A DNA stretch of 64,000 nucleotides from Hydrangea macrophylla. Its lineage: Eukaryota > Streptophyta > Magnoliopsida > Cornales > Hydrangeaceae. The stretch's first letter is position 1. Each line of letters begins with the position of its first letter. This document shows positions 54,364 through 64,000 of the stretch, piece after piece. Below the pieces are notes generated by a model that searched no databases, had not been told where the DNA came from, and saw only the letters and a list, made by a program, of their open reading frames with translations. Made by a program: the position numbers and the translations under genes. The stretch covers positions 58,744,857 through 58,808,856 of the forward strand of contig CM066991.1 of assembly GCA_033977485.1 (NCBI GenBank). Reading direction: 5' to 3'.

Positions 54364-54680
54364 GGCTCACCCACGGAGATTCCCGAATCTTAGCAAACCG
54401 ACTTAAGTTCAACTCTAACATTGATACATGACAATCCCAGTGTGGCCTAACTACATTGAATAAAATAAATGATAACTCTAAAGGATTTCTTACAATACGT
54501 TATCTAAAGTCACAACCATTATCCATTAATCTCAACTTTACTATGATCCTACGTTGTATTAACTCATTATCATATAGGTATTAAACCAATATAGCATGCT
54601 GGGAATACTGAACAGTAAATAAACAACTAAACAGTTATATATAAACTAAACCAGTAAAGCAGTATTCTGTAACTACCACT

Positions 54681-54865
54681 CGATTGGGACAGGGGTCCAA
54701 TCGATTGGTATAAAAAATAATAACAATCGATTGGTAGAAAAACCAAATCGATTGGATCACAATCCATGCGAATCGATTGTATAAAATGGCAATTGATTGG
54801 GAAAATGTCAATCGATTGGGTTATAAAACATGGCAATCGATTGGGAAAAGTCCCAATTGATTAGG
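54681..54865 (-). repeat. CAATCGATTG palindrome cluster 1 (CV2 LTR)
   Basis: About nine copies of CAATCGATTGG or near variants at 54681, 54697, 54724, 54744, 54770, 54790, 54809, 54834 and 54854. They lie downstream of the TATA box in element direction. Confidence 0.9.
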
Positions 54866-55330
54866 ACTTCGTCTTCTTCATAGTGAAGATAGTCCAACAA
54901 CATAAAATGGAAAATATATGATTTATGCATCTCTTCTTCATCTTAATAGGTTCTAACATCAACATTATGCTACCAAGTGAGTTTAGAACTCACCTTAGAT
55001 CACAAGGGGGGTATTTGGGTATGTGCATTTGAAGCTTGGCTTCAATGGTGGTCTTCTTCTCTTTCCTCCTTTGTCTGTCTCTCTCTTCTTCTATTCTTTA
55101 TTCTGGTCTTCTTTCTTCTCTCTTTTTCTTCTTTCTTTATTCTGGTCTTCTTCCTTCTCTCTTCTTCTTTCTCTTCAGTCCATTTCTCTGTGTGTGTGAG
55201 TGTGTGTGTGTGAGGATGTGTGTATATATATGAGTGTATATATATGAGTGTATATATATAAATACACAAACAAAGCTCTCTATCTCACTCTCTAGTTTCT
55301 GAAAACAGAAAATGGGCGAGATTGGGTCTC

Positions 55331-55340
55331 ATATATATAG
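55331..55340 (-). promoter_or_regulatory. TATA box of the CV2 LTR
   Basis: Minus-strand CTATATATAT, about 60 bases from the nearest CAATCGATTG unit upstream. Confidence 0.5.
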
Positions 55341-55401
55341 AAGGTTAGGTGTTCACATAGACAAACCCTAGCCAAAGTAAAAGAATCTGTCCAGCTGCTG
55401 C

Positions 55402-55541
55402 CAATTGATTGGAATTAATGACAATCGATTGGTGTTAGGTATTAAATGATCTGGTATAATTGGCAATCGATTGGAATAATTGGCAATCGATTGGTATCCA
55501 AGATAAGACAATCGATTGGAAAACTTACCTATCGATTAGTA
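55402..55541 (-). repeat. CAATCGATTG palindrome cluster 2 (CV2 LTR, upstream of TATA)
   Basis: Six copies at 55402, 55422, 55464, 55484, 55509 and 55531, several spaced by exactly 20 bases. Confidence 0.9.
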
Positions 55542-55642
55542 TCCAAATTATACCAAAGGTAAGGCTAAGCTCATACATGTATTTAAAAGAAACATACAAG
55601 GTCTTATTCACATAATACATTACAGAAATACAGGGTATTATA

Positions 55643-57016
55643 TCACCGGTCAAGATCTAGATCGAGATTCCAATGTCACTGCCACGGCCAATGAACTCCG
55701 GTGACCACTATGTAAGTCAACAATTTCCAGCAATTAGGTATGTTAATTGCAAATTTTCCATATCTTAAGTGAAATTTCACTTAAGATTTTTAAAGTGGAT
55801 TTTTCAAATTTTTAAGTGAGGTTTCAGTTGTTTTGTTAAATGTAAAGGTAGTCCTTACTAAAATTACAAACTTAAGAGAACAATTGTAAGTTCCATTAAG
55901 ATAAGTGAAATTTCACTTAAGATAGTGATTTGTGGAAGTTTTGGGTTTATGTAGCTAAAGGTGCTTGTTGTTATGCCTCAGTGATTTTTTGTTTTTGATT
56001 GTGATATCTTAAATGCTACCTCTATTATGGTTGCATTGATTGCATTGGTGTGTGAATTGCATATTTTACAAATCGATCTTAAGTCAAATTTCACTTAAAA
56101 TAAATCTTAGGTCAAATTTCACTTAAGATTGATTTTAAGTGAAATTTCCCTTAAAAACAAATTGTCTATAAATTCAAAAGTAATTTCTGCAATAAAAGGT
56201 AAATGTTGTGTTGCTGGTGGTCACCGGAGGTGGCAAGGATAGTGGTGTCGTGAACATTGGTTGCTGGAGATGGCGGGGGTGAATGACACTGCTCATCGCG
56301 AACAATGGTTGTCGTCAGTGGTCACCGGAGGTGGTCACCGGTTGTCACCGGAGGTGGCAGGGGTAGTAGTTGGAGGTGGTGTGGAGTCATGGTAATGGTG
56401 GCTAGGGTTTGGTTAGGATTAGAGGTTAAAGATGAGAGTATTTTGGTCTATGGACATTGAAAAGACTTATCCCCAATATGTATTTTAATTTGTCCTTAAT
56501 TCCAATAAAACTCCTCTTAATGACCTTTTCACCAATTTTTCCTAAAAAAAAATTGAGTAAGTATGGCAACCACAATTTTATAACTATTTCAAAAATCAAA
56601 TAAACTTTAAAGATTAAAAAAAAGAGATTAATTTAAAAGCTTTACGAAAAAGTTGAACCGAACCCTTAAAAAGAAATTTAGTAAAATTTTCATTTTACAA
56701 AAAAAAATCTCTAATTTATAAAAATGTAAAATTCTAAACATCTTTTTAATAAAATCTTTACATACAAAAAATTCTTAATAAAAAAATCTCTTATACCCAC
56801 TAGCCACTGTCATTCCAAATGGACTCTAACTCTTTTGGGACAGGAGCACCAGAATTTGGATAAATTGGATTCGTTATGCCCCATATATATATCCACTATA
56901 CTAATAAGAATACATCCTAAACAAGCATGTCAAAAAATAAGAATACATCCTAATCAACCATGTGAAAAAATAAGAACTACCTCTTTTGCCCTTGTTTATC
57001 TCACAAATTACTTACA

Positions 57017-57069
<53 letters not shown>

Positions 57070-57132
57070 CTTACGAAGCTCTCTGGTCTGGACGTTTGCA
57101 TGTCGTTCTTGAATAAAAGAATGCCAGATCAC
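55643..57132. other. Flank without a recognised gene
   Basis: It contains a cluster of palindromes around TTAAGTGAAATTTCACTTAA (55762-56154), a GGTGGTCACCGGAGGTGG-type repeat block (56215-56400), AT-rich sequence, and a CT then TA microsatellite (57021-57069). The ends of the 55643-56450 block (CCGGTGACCAC near 55705, GTGGTCACCGG near 56216) are complementary and may mark a small transposon, not proven. Confidence 0.45.
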
Positions 57133-57450
57133 TGTGAGAATCCATCTCAAGCAACAAAAATTAAGAGAAGAAACAAAAATGGAAAAGAAAAGGAAAAGAA
57201 AATTTAAGTTGCAATTTACTGGTTGCAAACCATAAAGAAGAAACAAACACAATTCATATTATATGCAATGCTCAACAAATGAGTCTCATAGCTATATATA
57301 GGCTGCCAATGATCTCAACAAGCATAATGTGAGCCCATGTGATGCCCAGTAGAGCTAACTGACTCCAATAATTAAAGAAATAAAGGAAATAAGTAGAAAA
57401 GTAGTTGGGGGCTGTTTGGGCACATGGGTGCCTATAATTGGGTCTTGACA
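57133..57450 (-). repeat. 3' LTR of the small gypsy element (318 bp)
   Basis: TG...CA ends in minus orientation; matches 58924-59200 along most of its length, including GTTGCAATTTACTGGTTGCA-type and ATGCAATGCTCAACAAATGA-type segments. Confidence 0.65.
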
Positions 57451-58022
57451 ATCCATCCCCATGCAAACAAACTTGTCCTCAAGCTTGGCATCTGAGAAAG
57501 TGATTTCAAACCTCTCTGATTCCATCCAAGTTGCATCTTCAAGAGGGAGTCCCTTCCAATCATTTCATTTGCTTTAATAGTCACGCCCCAAGATGCTTCC
57601 CTAAGACCTGTTTGGTTCAAACCATCAACAATGCATACATTTTGTTGGGCTTTAGGCTCCAACATTTCAATTCTTCTCATAAACTCAAGACTTGTGACAA
57701 CTTTCCTCATTAACTCATGGCCACAAACATTTGTCACCGCAATGACTGTCATTCCATCTTGGTTCACCAAAAGCTTTTCTATCCTCATAATCGATTCAAA
57801 AGTCAATTCCCTCAATCCATTAATCATCAAACTATATACTCTAACTTCACAATTATCAATGTTTTCCTCTTCAAATACACCAATAGCATTTTCTACATTG
57901 CTGCTTTTAGGGTATACGGATTTGATGGTAACTCTGAGTATTCCACAAAGTAGTAATTCATTGATGATCAAATCCCAAAGAAATAAATCCTCTTTAGGTA
58001 TTTTTTTTTTAACAACTCCCAA
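57451..58022 (-). pseudogene. Fragment of a gypsy polyprotein in the small element
   Basis: The minus-strand frame is open for 196 codons. In the neighbouring frame the last part reads LLEDATWMESERFEITFSDA and KLEDKFVCMGMDC, like the C-terminal tail of plant gypsy Pol (a TW...F...F.D..LEDK pattern). The upstream 130 residues (for example MINGLRELTFESIMRIEKLL) are not recognised. Internal deletions are likely. It may be only a chance-preserved piece. Confidence 0.4.
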
Positions 58023-58253
58023 GCGACGTTGAAACCAAATTTAGATTTCATATACCCAATAATAACAGAATTCAATTAAAACAAATTCAACTTCATCAGC
58101 ATATCATCAAACATCTCATTGGCCCAATGGATCCCAAACTTCAAATAACCATTCAAATTGGAGTTAAACAAGACTATGTCTCTCTTTTGCATTCTATCAA
58201 GCACTTGATAAGCAATTTTAGGGCAATAATCTTGCAAACACATATTTTATGTT

Positions 58254-58923
58254 GTGATTGGGGTGGGAGATGAGTGGAGGTTTGGTTGGGATTTGGGTAT
58301 ATCATCGGATGTGGGTGAGGAATGGTGGTATGATTTGGAATTATTTTCGCAAATGAAGGAAGTAGCAGAAGAAGGGACTATATTACTGGAATTTGAAGAA
58401 GATGGAGGGAAGGTAGGGGTGGGGTCGGGGATTTCAGGCTAGTAGGTCAGGGTGGTAGTGCAGATTGAATTCATGGGGAATAAGGACTTGGACTGAATTA
58501 ACAGATTCGAGGATTTGAGAGTTACCCAATTATGGTATGTTCGAGGTAGCGATGATCTGAAACCGATCCATTGATCGTCAGAAGTCTATAACAACAATCT
58601 TCTAGAGGCTATCTATCAGATTCTCCTTCAGTTGGTCTATTCTCGCATCAATTTTCCCTAGAATTCCAGATCATATTAGTTGAATCTGTGATTCCATTAG
58701 AATTCTAGTTGACAGGATTTCACTCCTCCAAGCATAGTTGTAAGTTTGTGGTGTGCTCTCATAGTGATCGAAGCATAGCCATAATCATAGGTAGTCCTTG
58801 CATATTGACCAGACCACACCCCGTAAGATTGTGGTGATACTCCCATAGTGATCGGAACATAGCCGCACCCATAAGCTTGTGGTGGTCCTCCCATAGTGAT
58901 CGGTGCATGGTTTTGATAGCAAT
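58254..58923 (-). other. Interior of the small gypsy element, possible gag remnant
   Basis: The minus strand near 58700-58560 reads IDARIDQLKENLIDSL, like the coiled-coil start of some plant gypsy gag proteins. 58697-58936 holds three short repeats translating to PITMGGPPQAYG-like units. The plus-strand ORF at 58254-58442 has no recognised content. Confidence 0.35.
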
Positions 58924-59200
58924 CGTGAGGATCCATCTCAAGCTACATAAATTAAGAGAAGAAACAGAAATGGAAAAGAGAAATTAAGTTGCAATTTACT
59001 GATTGCAAACCACAAAGAAGAAAGAAATACAATTCATATCATATGCAATGCTCAATAAATGAGTCTCGTGACTATATATATATATAAAGACTGCCAATGA
59101 TCTCAATCAGCATAGTGTGAGACTGAGGCCCAATAGTGATAACCGTCTTCAACAATTAAAAAAAGGAAAAGAAATAGAAAAGTAGTTGGGTGTTGCTTGG
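58924..59200 (-). repeat. 5' LTR of the small gypsy element, truncated
   Basis: Matches 57133-57411; similarity ends after AGTAGTTGGG near 59190-59200. A TA run (59072-59085) has grown inside it. Confidence 0.6.
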
Positions 59201-59679
59201 TAGGCCTGACAAACAAATGGGCCAGCCTGGGCAGATTAGGTCGGGCTCAACAAAGACTTGTGTAGTGTCAGGCCGGTTCGGGCCTTTTTTTTTGTTTTTT
59301 TTTTTTTTGTTTTTTTCCCGAGTGTATGTGTGTGCGCATACATATATTATGTATATAAAATTAATTGAAACACCAAAATAGGATAAATAAGCAAAATTGA
59401 AAGTTCTCAGTTATTAAAATAGAAAAATCAGCAAAAAATGGACAAATTAATTGAAGGATATCCTAGATCTGTATATGTACATTTACATATTTGATATGTG
59501 CGGTCCGGCTCAATGATGAACCGGGTAAGTGAACTACTCGGTGAACATGGGTATGACCCAGTCCTTTTAAACTTGGGTTAAAAAAATTAGGGGGAAATGG
59601 ATTAAGAAATTTGGGGGGAAAACTAAAGATCTCTCACTCTCACTGTTCTCTCTCTCTCTCGATCTCGACTTGAATGTAC
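59201..59679. other. Flank without a recognised gene
   Basis: Poly-T tract at 59285-59315, a TGTGTGTGCGCATACATATA stretch near 59325, and a CT-rich run (59635-59665). Sequence around 59203-59285 (GGCCTGAC ... GTCAGGCC) includes an inverted repeat. Confidence 0.4.
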
Positions 59680-60114
59680 TTATTGTACAAATGACAGAAT
59701 TAGTCTCATCCAAATTAATATATCCTTATATAGTTGTACACACGAATGAGTAATTATGGTATACTAAAGGGATATTATAGTATTTGAGTAACTATGCAAT
59801 TACCGTCAAGGACAGGAACAAACAGAGAAATACCGAAATTTGGAGAAATTAATTTGGAAATTGGCACGGAATCATAGGAGGGATAGCCTCCTTTATGTTA
59901 TTGTACAAATGACAGAATTTGTCTCATCCAAATTAATATATCCTTATATAGTTGTACACACGAATGAGTAATTATAATATACTAAAGGGATATTATAGTA
60001 TTTGAGTAACTATGCAATTACCGTAAATGACAAAACAAACAGGAAAATACCGAAATTGGAGAAATTAATTTGAAAATTGGGCACGGAATCATAGGTAGCC
60101 TCCTTTTATGTGAT
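59680..60114 (+). repeat. Tandem duplication, 218-bp unit
   Basis: Two adjoining copies start at 59680 and 59898 with TTATTGTACAAATGACAGAA and end near ATAGG...AGCCTCC. They share TTGTACACACGAATGAGTAA and TTTGAGTAACTATGCAATTA, with scattered changes. Confidence 0.85.
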
Positions 60115-62406
60115 GTGATGGAGATATATATATATATATCGATCAGTAGAAATCAATTATCGGTTCGTTGATTAATTGAAGCTTCTGAGATTTGAAAATC
60201 AAAACTACTGTCGAAGAAGGTATGGTCTTTTTCTGATTTGGGTTTTCTGAAATCTTCAAGTTTTTGGGTTTGATGTTATAATTTCCTTTCCCAAACTCCA
60301 TCTGCAAATGTTTCATTTCCTTTCTCTGTTTTGTTTTGCGTGTTCTGTTTAATCAATAAGCAACGAGGTTTAAGACGTTTAGCCAGCTCGACCCAGTTCG
60401 TTTTCTCAGAATCTGGAGATTCAAAATTTAGTCTTTCTCAAGATTCGCATACTTTGAGGTTCGTTCTAGGGTTTCTCGAATCGTAGACTTCATTTTTACC
60501 ATTCTTCGTACTTTAACTTAGATTTTAAAAGTAAAAAATAAAAAATAAATGTTTGTAGTTTGAAATCTTATAATGTCTGATTCATATTAGTTCAGTTTGA
60601 AATAAAAATATCATGCAATTCTTGTTCTAGGGTAATTTTGAAGATTAAAAGAAAAGAAATGATTTGCAATTCTTGTTTGTGGCAAATTTTGTGTTTGTTT
60701 TGACAAAAGAATTGATTGTCAATTCTAGCCAATTCTTGCTTTAGTCCAATAACAAATCCCACCACTTTTGATAGGATTTGATGAGAAATGATTTCACTTT
60801 ATTTGAAACAACTACATATATCACATCTCTTTTTATATGGGCAATATAGTAAATTGTCATGATTCATTTCATTTCATTTCTGTTTCAAACCAAACAAGGG
60901 AATTAGAATTGCAAATCAATTCTATTCTTTTCTATTCTATCCTATCCAATTCAATTCAATTCTATTCTATTTTACAATCAAACCAAGCGGAGTGTAATTC
61001 TATTATTTTTACTTGCTTCTTTTTTTCACCAGCTGAAGGGAAATTAAACATAGAGATTCTATTTTATTTGTATTTCGTAAAAATGAAAATTTTTGATAAC
61101 ATTACAAAGTTTGTAATGTTTTATACTCGTCCAGTGGTCTCAGATTTATTTTGCCTTATCAAACTGATATGGCATGTCTGACTTCCATTAATTTTAAATT
61201 TGAATGTGGTAGAAGTGACAACTTTGGTGTCACTTGATTGGAAAGGTAGTTTGCAGAATTGTTTACTTCGTGTAGCAATTTTCAATTCAGTTTATACTAC
61301 AATTTTGTGAATTGGGTCTGAGTTTTTGGTGATTGTTCTAATCAGATTTTACCATTTAGAATTGTTGGGTTTCGTTTAATTTACAAAAGTTGTTGTCCAG
61401 TAACACTGGCTGATTCGCCGTTGCACCGTCTGAGCATCAACTATATTCGATTCAACATCAAAAGGAAACCTCGTTGATTTCATCTACTGCCTCAGTAAAT
61501 AGTAAGATAATTTTCAGTTTACTCCATATTTCTTGTATAGATCACAAGAACCCATTTTACAAAAAATTAAAGACGTTTGCAGGGTACTCAAATTGGAACT
61601 TCACCTTTTTTCCCTCAAGATACATAACTTATGTGTGGACATGTATACTTTCTTGGTTTGATACTTTTATGCGCTTCAGTTCTTAGTTAAGCTCTTTTCA
61701 TAATTAACCTTTCTTGGAATGATATCTACATGCAAATTCAAAAATTAGGCTTACTTATCCATTTGTGATGTATTTTTGCTTCTGATGTGATGGATTTTGA
61801 ACAGAGCAGGACTCTTTTGATTTTTTCTTCCTTTTTTTGGCAATTCCATTGGGAATGCTAATAAGTGTGTTGAGAAGAAGCTTTGCCAGACCGGGAGTGT
61901 CCGAGTTTTCCTTCACCATAATAAATTACAAATATTCCCCGGCATAATGGAAGTTCCTTTTAACTGAATTTACGCTTATTGTTTGATTCTATTGGAAAAA
62001 GTGGTGCTGCTTCTTATTATCCTGTAAAGTTGGTGTCAGAAATTTTTATATTTCTGGAAAAAACAGTTCTATGAAAGGGAAATGTAAGTGTGTTATATAT
62101 GGTACCATATAGATAATTTTAGAGTTCACATCAATAGTAACTAAAGTAAAGTGAAATTTGTGTGTAATGTTCAATAGTCAACATGCATTCAGTTGAGTAA
62201 ATCTACTCATATATCTTTTGCATACGCTTAGATCTGCATATAGATTATCTCTCTGATACTTAATGGACAAAAGAGCTAATATTCAAATACTTGTATCTAT
62301 ATATATATATATATATCTTTCTATATACAGAGTACGTCACTACTTGGGCCTTTTGGTCTGAGGGTTTCGTTACATATACTTTTGAGTTCGAAGCGAAAGT
62401 GCGAAA
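60115..62406 (+). other. Probable host intergenic / 5' leader region
   Basis: A TA run (60124-60140) is followed by a leader-like stretch ending GTCGAAGAAG then GTATGG at 60221, a plausible 5' untranslated exon with a splice donor. The rest is T-rich with no long ORF; a TTCTATTCTA microsatellite lies at 60920-60975. No transposon signature was recognised. Whether it belongs to the gene starting at 62407 is not known. Confidence 0.35.
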
Positions 62407-62456
62407 ATGGCACCTCAACCGAAGAGGAGGAAAATCAATCGCAAACCTTCTCTCAG
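62407..62456 (+). CDS. Probable first coding exon of a host gene
   Basis: ATG at 62407 in context GCGAAAATGGCA (good for plants) opens 16 codons plus two bases, MAPQPKRRKINRKPSL, followed by a splice donor (CTCAG then GTAATTG). The KRRKINRKP run looks like a nuclear localisation signal. Upstream is a TA run and a GC-balanced leader. The next exon would lie beyond a long intron, possibly outside the window, so the product cannot be named. Confidence 0.4.
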
Positions 62457-62856
62457 GTAATTGATTCTCAAACCTCTTCACTCTTTCCTTAAATTTGTTC
62501 GTTCTCTGTACAAATTTGTATTTGAACAAAAATTTTATTCAATAATCATTTTGTTGGGTGGTGATTTTGAAAAGAAGAATTGGGATTTATAAGTACAATC
62601 TTCAAGCTAAAGTTGTGTTAATTGATTGTGGTAGTTAGTTTCTTAGCTTATAATATAAGATACAAATGCATTTATATTCGCGAGTGTATAGTTTATGCAT
62701 AGACACTGACTACATGAGTCTTTGCTTCCTAGCTGCTTTTGCCTGTAAACATACACTTAATCGATTGAATTTCATGGGTCTTTGTTTATTAATTATAAAT
62801 ATGTTTAAATCACTCTGAGAAAAACTTGGGGATTATGCAAAGAAGCAAATTATGTG
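62457..62856 (+). other. Presumed intron sequence
   Basis: T-rich, no ORF of note. It ends with ATTATGTG (62849-62856), the left target duplication of the hAT-like element. Confidence 0.35.
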
Positions 62857-63270
62857 CAGGGGCGGAACCAGGAATGTGCATTTTGGGGGGGGGGGGGGAA
62901 ATAGGGCTCACTCGGTGGGCCCCAAGAAATTTTTTTAGATCGATTTATCTATTTTTTGGGGTAGATTTTGTATTTAAAAAATGTAGTGATGCTTTGTGGG
63001 ATTTTTTTTTTTTGGCCGTTTTGGGAGTTGAGAGGTGTGGTGCTTCTAATCTTTTTTACGTATAATAGATCTTGAATTTCCTTGTTAAAATACGTGATTC
63101 TATTGATGATTTAGGACGGGTTGGGTTACAATTAGTGGTGTAATATGTATATTTACCTAGACAATTTTGTGAAAATATAAAATTTATGTAAACTAATTAA
63201 ATTGCAAGGGCCAATTTATGTGCTACCAATAATTTTTTTAAATTATATATATACATATATATATATATAT

Positions 63271-63301
<31 letters not shown>

Positions 63302-63370
63302 GGGTGGGGGGGGGGGGGGGGGGGGGGCGCGGCTTGCCCCCGCTGTGCCCCCTCTTATGTACCTCGCCTG
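62857..63370. mobile_element. Non-autonomous hAT-like element (514 bp)
   Basis: The ends are CAGGGGCGGA on the left and, reverse-complemented, CAGGCGAGG on the right. An 8-bp flank matches with one difference (ATTATGTG 62849-62856, ATTATTTG 63371-63378), the duplication size of hAT transposons. It holds two G tracts, 62884-62899 and 63281-63327, the latter about 47 bases with one T. No transposase. Confidence 0.6.
63281..63327 (+). repeat. Long poly-G tract
   Basis: Nearly pure G over about 47 bases, broken by a single T, directly after a TA run and poly-T. Its exact length may be affected by sequencing. ORFs over it (poly-Pro, poly-Gly) are not genes. Confidence 0.8.
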
Positions 63371-64000
63371 ATTATTTGTGTTTTGTGTAGTAAGCATATA
63401 CAATTACACACATCAACTTCTTGTATGTGGTTTGTGTAGTAAGCATACACAATATTACACATATTACAGCTTAGATTGCATTAGATTAGAGCATGATGGA
63501 GTCATAGAATTGCTAGGAGCTGTGTGAAGCAAAAGTATATTTGTGTAAGGTGCTGAAAACTCCATGGTCAACTATATCATTTGGCAAATTGGCTGTTAGT
63601 TGGGTTCAATTCAAATGTGAGAGAGATTTTTTTTTTTGATTGACCTTGTTAAAAGTGGGTCTTAAAAGGGAAATTACTCAAATTAGTCTCTCTATCTCAA
63701 GGAAGCACGGATTTTTCTAAGAGGAATCCCGCACCTTCTTCTGCAGTGGCATGGATTCTTCTTGGGTGCGGAAAAGTGTTTCTTCTTTGATATATTTATT
63801 GATAATAAAAAAAAGAAAAATGAATAAATAAAACAGGGTTTTCTAACTGAACTTTGAAAACGTTGGGGTCAATTAATAGTTTTATAGAGTCGTTTTTAGT
63901 ATATAAAAACAATTTTTTTTTAGCATCTTATACAAGTATACAAGTACCCCTCCGCACCCCACAATCCGCATACACCCACCCGCTGTGGTGATCTCCCCCC
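63371..64000. other. Flank without a recognised gene
   Basis: AT-rich sequence with a direct repeat of TTTGTGTAGTAAGCATA (63382 and 63431). No coding pattern or element boundary recognised. Confidence 0.4.

Larger units (their letters stand above)
50464..55642 (-). mobile_element. CV2: chromovirus 5' part (5' LTR, extra ORF, gag, protease), cut by Tat-2
   Basis: On the minus strand: LTR (53329-55642), primer-binding site, extra acidic ORF, gag and protease, ending at 50464 in the Tat-2 LTR within a protease reading SPLGVTVKL. Layout and motifs match CV1, but sequence divergence is much greater and stops are more numerous, so it is an older, different family. Pol and the 3' LTR must lie left of the window. 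Confidence 0.85.
53329..55642 (-). repeat. 5' LTR of CV2 (about 2,314 bp)
   Basis: Plus-strand start TGTCATGCCCCGAAATGG, end CAGGGTATTATA, where the last CA appears changed to TA. A minus-strand TATA box lies at 55331-55340. It contains a mid-LTR array (54047-54363) and two clusters of CAATCGATTG palindromes. The ORFs at 54977-55269 are only translations of its pyrimidine-rich and TG/TA microsatellite stretch. Confidence 0.75.
57133..59200 (-). mobile_element. Degraded small Ty3/gypsy element with short LTRs
   Basis: Direct repeats of about 280-320 bp at 57133-57450 and 58924-59200 frame a 1.5-kb interior. On the minus strand the left copy starts TGTCAAGACC and ends GGATTCTCACA, preceded by a purine run (GCATGGGGATGGAT). 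After the right copy ATTGCTATCAAAACC resembles the iMet primer site with a few changes. The right LTR lacks its first ~35 bases. Autonomous genes are missing. Confidence 0.6.

Noticed and set aside
54977..55269. Leu/Phe-rich plus-strand ORFs and a Lys/Glu-rich minus-strand ORF
   Set aside because: They translate a CT-rich stretch and TG/TA microsatellite in the CV2 LTR; no domain and strong composition bias.
57631..58032. 133-codon plus-strand ORF
   Set aside because: Overlaps the longer minus-strand frame, lacks recognised motifs, and lies inside a degraded retroelement.
63197..63403. ORFs with poly-Pro or poly-Gly
   Set aside because: They read through a G homopolymer inside a hAT-like element.

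Overview
This window reads as plant nuclear DNA, probably from a eudicot with a large, repeat-rich genome. Nearly everything from base 1 to about 55,640 is retrotransposon sequence of plant-specific types: Ty3/gypsy Tat elements with two RNase H domains and antisense plant-mobile-domain (PMD) genes, Ty3/gypsy chromoviruses with a chromodomain, and one Ty1/copia element. A PIF/Harbinger DNA transposon and a short hAT-like element are also present. No microbial gene, CRISPR array, tRNA gene or rRNA gene was found.

The elements are nested and the order can be read from junctions. The outermost element seen is chromovirus CV2 (50464-55642, minus strand: gag, extra acidic ORF, 5' LTR; its pol lies off the left edge). 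Into its protease region went a Tat element, Tat-2 (plus strand, present in pieces from 12579 to 50463, ending in a 3' LTR at 47478-50463). Tat-2 was then hit at least four times: by Tat-1 (minus strand, off the left edge to 12578, itself carrying a 5'-truncated copia at 5225-10048); by a 3.4-kb chromovirus-type solo LTR (15274-18653, TSD TCTTC/CCTTC); by a Harbinger transposon (19109-23517, TSD TTA); and by a solo Tat LTR in reverse orientation (27575-43077, TSD GCGTG/ACGTG). That solo LTR was later split by the complete chromovirus CV1 (27656-40238, TSD AGATG). Joining the flanks restores an open RT or RNase H reading frame at the two insertions inside Tat-2 pol, which supports the reconstruction.

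All pol genes carry stops or frameshifts, mostly of the C-to-T type, so no element here looks autonomous, although CV1 is structurally complete. From about 55,640 to 64,000 the window is low-coding flank: a degraded small gypsy element with 318-bp LTRs (57133-59200), a 218-bp tandem duplication, a probable first coding exon of a host gene (62407-62456) and a 514-bp hAT-like element (62857-63370).

Four things stand out. (1) The chromovirus LTRs carry, at an equivalent place downstream of the TATA box, arrays of a repeated core with inverted arms; in CV1 three 97-bp units have six perfect 7-bp arm pairs that change together, and the solo LTR has a similar array of unrelated sequence. (2) CV1 and CV2 both encode an extra ORF between the primer-binding site and gag, with a shared N-terminal motif (FGGHY...PADP) and a very acidic C-terminal part. 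(3) A 22-bp palindromic motif recurs in the Tat LTR U3 and upstream of both antisense PMD genes. (4) One antisense PMD gene keeps apparent introns inside a retrotransposon. I know of no description of the first three; database searches are needed to establish novelty.
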